Assembly (NCBI RefSeq): GCF_021347895.1
Contig: NC_067131.1
Location: 12,056,653 to 12,120,652, forward strand
Length of the DNA: 64,000 nt
Direction: 5' to 3'
Source of the DNA: Acanthochromis polyacanthus
Taxonomy: Eukaryota; Chordata; Actinopteri; Pomacentridae
Made by a program: the position numbers and the translations under genes. Numbering within the stretch: the first letter of the stretch is position 1; the number at the start of each line of letters is the position of its first letter. Positions 61,141-64,000 of this stretch are shown piece after piece. The notes below the pieces were generated by a model that was not told where the DNA came from, ran no database searches, and was given only the letters and a program-made list of their open reading frames with translations.

Positions 61141-62640
61141 GAACCAGCACAGGAACTGGTTGGCATTGCCACCACTGAGCACCACTCGGCACAGAACATT
61201 TTGTTCCCACTTCTTTCAGTGAAAGTCCTGAAGCAACAGAAACAGTCACGTTTTAGACGCTCACTTCATAATAAAAAAAAGCATCATTCTTTTCACTTAG
61301 CCGTGCTTACAGACATGTGCAAAACTGCTCCCAGCTTCTATTGGGTAACGGCAAGGAAGTTGTCCAACTCGTCAAGTGAACGAAAAAGAATCTGGCATGA
61401 CAAATAATTTCATTCCGCTGACAGGGGTGTCAGATCAGAAAAGACCTTTCGTCATTCATTTTGATTGACTCGGATGACTGTTGTCAGGACACTGTGAAGC
61501 TTCTCAGATACAACACCGTTCGTTTTCCACTATGACACCCTTTGCAGGATAAAAACTGGAAATTGTTGGAGCCACTGCTCAGTCATGATCCCTTACATTT
61601 ATCAGGATAATTATCAGGCAGACATGGGCCGTTTTTACTTGTCATAGTAGCTAAAATGTATGTGTTACTCATAAAATGAACAATGACTCTGTTCTGCGTA
61701 CCAGTGGAAAGCAGGACTTTTTCAAATTTGCGCTGTAGGCATGGCAACATTAGATTGGATACAGTCAAGTGAAAGAAAAAATTTTTTTTTACAATACCAC
61801 ACTTAAACACTCCAAAACGAAGATTATAATTCACTATACAGCTGCAGTGCAGTATGCTATTTTGATATTATTTGACTACCTGGATTATCAATTGTCAAAT
61901 TACCCAATAGCTCTTATTTAGCTGGCAGCTTTTAAATTTGGCTCAAGGCTACTTAAAAAAAATATTTCTAGAACCTGTGAAATTGTTAATGTGTGTGTCT
62001 CTAAAATTATATAAATGGAAGATTTTACAGATATGTCAAATTTTAATATTTTTACAGTGCAATTTTACAGTCAAATGCTGTTTTGCCTTTATTTCTGTGA
62101 CTATACTGGGTGTTATTTGTAACAGGGAAAATGTGTACATTAAAAAGTAAAAAGAATACTAAAAAAATATATAATTTTGATGTACATACAGTTTTGGCCT
62201 GCTGTTTTGCTGTTAATGTGCAAATGGTTATTTTTGTCCTGTGATTTTACAAGTTATCTGTAATTTACCAAAACAGAGAATCTGTAAATAACACTAAATT
62301 GTTCAGAAAACTACAATTAAAAATCATGCATTTTTGACAACGTGAGAAGGTGGTTCATGGTTTTATAAAATCGCATTGGCTCACTTCATTCTACTCAGCA
62401 GTCAGTCAGTCTTCACGTCAGAGTATTTAGAGTGAAGGTGAAAAACACACACTGAGGTCAGCAACTAATTGACAATTACATTTGTTGGCAGCTAATTTGT
62501 TGCTCCCCAAGCATCAGATAATCAAAGAAAATGCAACTGAAAATAAATCTTTAAAAATAAAGAATGAAAGAATTGGGCTAACAATTAAACACAAAGAGAA
62601 TATTTAGAACCAGAGTCTCCTTGCATGTATTATGTCTCAG
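61137..62640. other. Unique AT-rich DNA, nothing recognised
   Basis: No gene or mobile element I can support. Confidence 0.5.
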
Positions 62641-62830
62641 CTCTCTGTTCTGTAGTACACCTCGTTTCATGCCTGCTGCTGACTCTCCCTCTGCTTCTCT
62701 CGCTTGACAGATTTTTTTCCCCCCCCAACTCTCTCAATTTCTTTTCTTCTTCTTTAACTCTATTCTCTTCCTTTCTTTTCCCTCTCCATCTGTCTCCATT
62801 GAGATTGCTCTTCTCCCTCCTGTTCACTCC
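62641..62830. repeat. Pyrimidine-rich tract
   Basis: C/T-rich plus strand with a CCCCCCCC run at 62719-62726 and CTTTTC/CTCTC words. The Leu/Ser/Phe-rich frame across it is a composition effect. Confidence 0.75.
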
Positions 62831-63299
62831 GTTACTCGTGCTGATTGTAGTACGCTTGTCTGAACCTTCACTGAAACTCCCTGCAGGATGGGTGGCGGGC
62901 GCGCTCGTACGCCGTCGTCATATTTTCACCTGCATGCAACTTCTACACACAAAAACAGACATCTACGGTCACGCACAAACTCCAGAAGTTTGCACACACT
63001 TTCATGAGGCAGCAGCCGAGCACCTGCATGCCTACACACTTACACCCAGCAATAGTCGTGTCATTTTTAATAAATGGCTTGGTGGAATTTCCTCTGTTGG
63101 TTAAAAAGGATTGAAATGCCACTGCTGGCATGATCACGAATCAATAAACCATTCTCACAGCTGCCATTTCAGAGAGTGTGTGCATGTGTTTGTGCGCTTT
63201 TTCTTCCACGCCCGAACTGGTGAAATTTTGTTCTGCCTCTGTAGTTCCATCTCATTTTTCATTCATTTTCTTTTGTTCCCCTTAAACATCCCTAAACCA
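62831..63299. other. Unique DNA, nothing recognised
   Basis: No supportable gene. Confidence 0.5.
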
Positions 63300-63350
63300 C
63301 GCTGATAAGATAAGATGAACTTTATTGATCTTCAGGGAAAAAATGAGGCA
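63300..63350 (-). mobile_element. Short LINE-type 3' tail
   Basis: On the minus strand this reads CCCTGAAGATCAATAAAGTT, then CATCTTATCTTATC: a polyadenylation-like AATAAA and a TTATC-repeat tail. This matches the 3' ends of a common fish non-LTR repeat. Only the tail is present. Confidence 0.5.
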
Positions 63351-64000
63351 GTGAAGAAAAAGAGCTAAAATGAAATATATCAAAGTGTCTTCACTTTGTT
63401 TCTGCAGTGAGTTGAAGGAACATTTTTCTATTTGTTATACTGTTTTTGCATTCAATCTGTATACATTTATGTAAATCATATTGCAAGAAGAAGCCTGTAA
63501 TGTCTAAAAGAACCTGAATGTATACTTCGATTATTTTTGTACCACCAGAGATTGAGCCTGACCTCATAACCTTCTGACCAGATTTGGTATAGCAGCAGGG
63601 TGTCCTGCAGTGTTATCATTACCTAAAGATGAAAATAAATAAGTGTGAGCTCTAGGATTTCAGAGAGATTAGTAATGATATGGTGGAAATGTGTAGCGGG
63701 GCACGGATCAAGGTGTAAATCTGATCCATTTTAAGATAAAGCCGCACTGCCTTTGCAATGGTTTTCTGGCTTAAATATGAGATCCTCTTAGTTTCTACAT
63801 GCCAAAGTCCTTTCTGAATTAAGTATTTAATTTTGGATTTTCCTCTGCTGACTGCTACACAATGGTATTCTCCTCTGTTCCCTGCTGGCTGAGTTCAGGG
63901 TGTCACTGAACTCCAACATGGCAATGAGCACCCTAATTTCCCCAGAGAGGGTTTTGTGTGTTCCAATAACGCTACATTCTCTTTTCTGAGGCTTAAGAGA
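63351..64000. other. Unique AT-rich DNA, nothing recognised
   Basis: No supportable feature up to the window end. Confidence 0.5.

Noticed and set aside
62625..63104. 159-codon frame with a Leu/Ser-rich start resembling a signal or membrane segment
   Set aside because: The first half is a C/T-rich tract; the rest has no domain.

Overview
This window looks like intergenic or intronic DNA from a teleost fish. It is AT-rich, has no open reading frame resembling a conserved host exon, and carries a fish-type mix of transposon remnants: Tc1/mariner, several hAT families with 8-bp target duplications, L2-like and Rex3/RTE-like LINE fragments, and a tRNA-headed retroposon with an (ATGG)n tail. I recognise no intact host protein-coding gene, rRNA gene or functional tRNA gene. 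Family names rest on protein motifs or nucleotide patterns I recognise; no database search was run. Layout: 1-6.5 kb is mostly unique AT-rich DNA with an (ATGG)22 array at 4.1 kb. A nearly full-length dead Tc1 element fills 6558-8116. Two AT-rich palindromes that could be regulatory lie at 8.47 and 9.10 kb. 11-14 kb holds a small inverted-repeat element and a decayed tandem repeat. 15.4-16.5 kb is a pyrimidine tract interrupted by a short inverted-repeat element carrying a 167-codon reading frame with a ZAD-like C2-C2 zinc-binding pattern. A Tc1 fragment fused to an L2-like reverse transcriptase end follows at 16.8-17.5 kb. 22.2 and 24.1 kb hold two non-autonomous hAT elements with clear target duplications. 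26.4-28.3 kb holds two LINE remnants, and 31.3 kb a Tc1-like remnant. 35.0-36.0 kb is hAT-like and ends in a 355-bp tandem duplication with no difference seen between its copies. 36.4-39.3 kb has a truncated and a full retroposon copy plus another Tc1 remnant. 42.3 kb is a TTAA-flanked MITE. 44.7 kb is an inverted-repeat element that carries the start of a RecQ-like helicase. 46.6 kb is another hAT copy, 50.7 kb a Tc1-like remnant, and 52.5 kb a 98-nt hairpin. 54.1-56.3 kb is a 2.2-kb foldback palindrome with 0.8-kb arms and a later hAT insertion in its loop. A second full retroposon copy (56.8 kb), a decayed BED-finger exon (58.5 kb) and old repeats and tracts complete the window. The mobile elements show a layered history: a hAT landed inside the foldback, a retroposon fragment inside a TA microsatellite, and a ZAD-ORF element inside a pyrimidine tract. 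Nothing here forms a metabolic or regulatory gene set. The most unusual items are the foldback palindrome, the ZAD-like reading frame, the helicase-carrying element, the 355-bp tandem duplication and the 98-nt hairpin.
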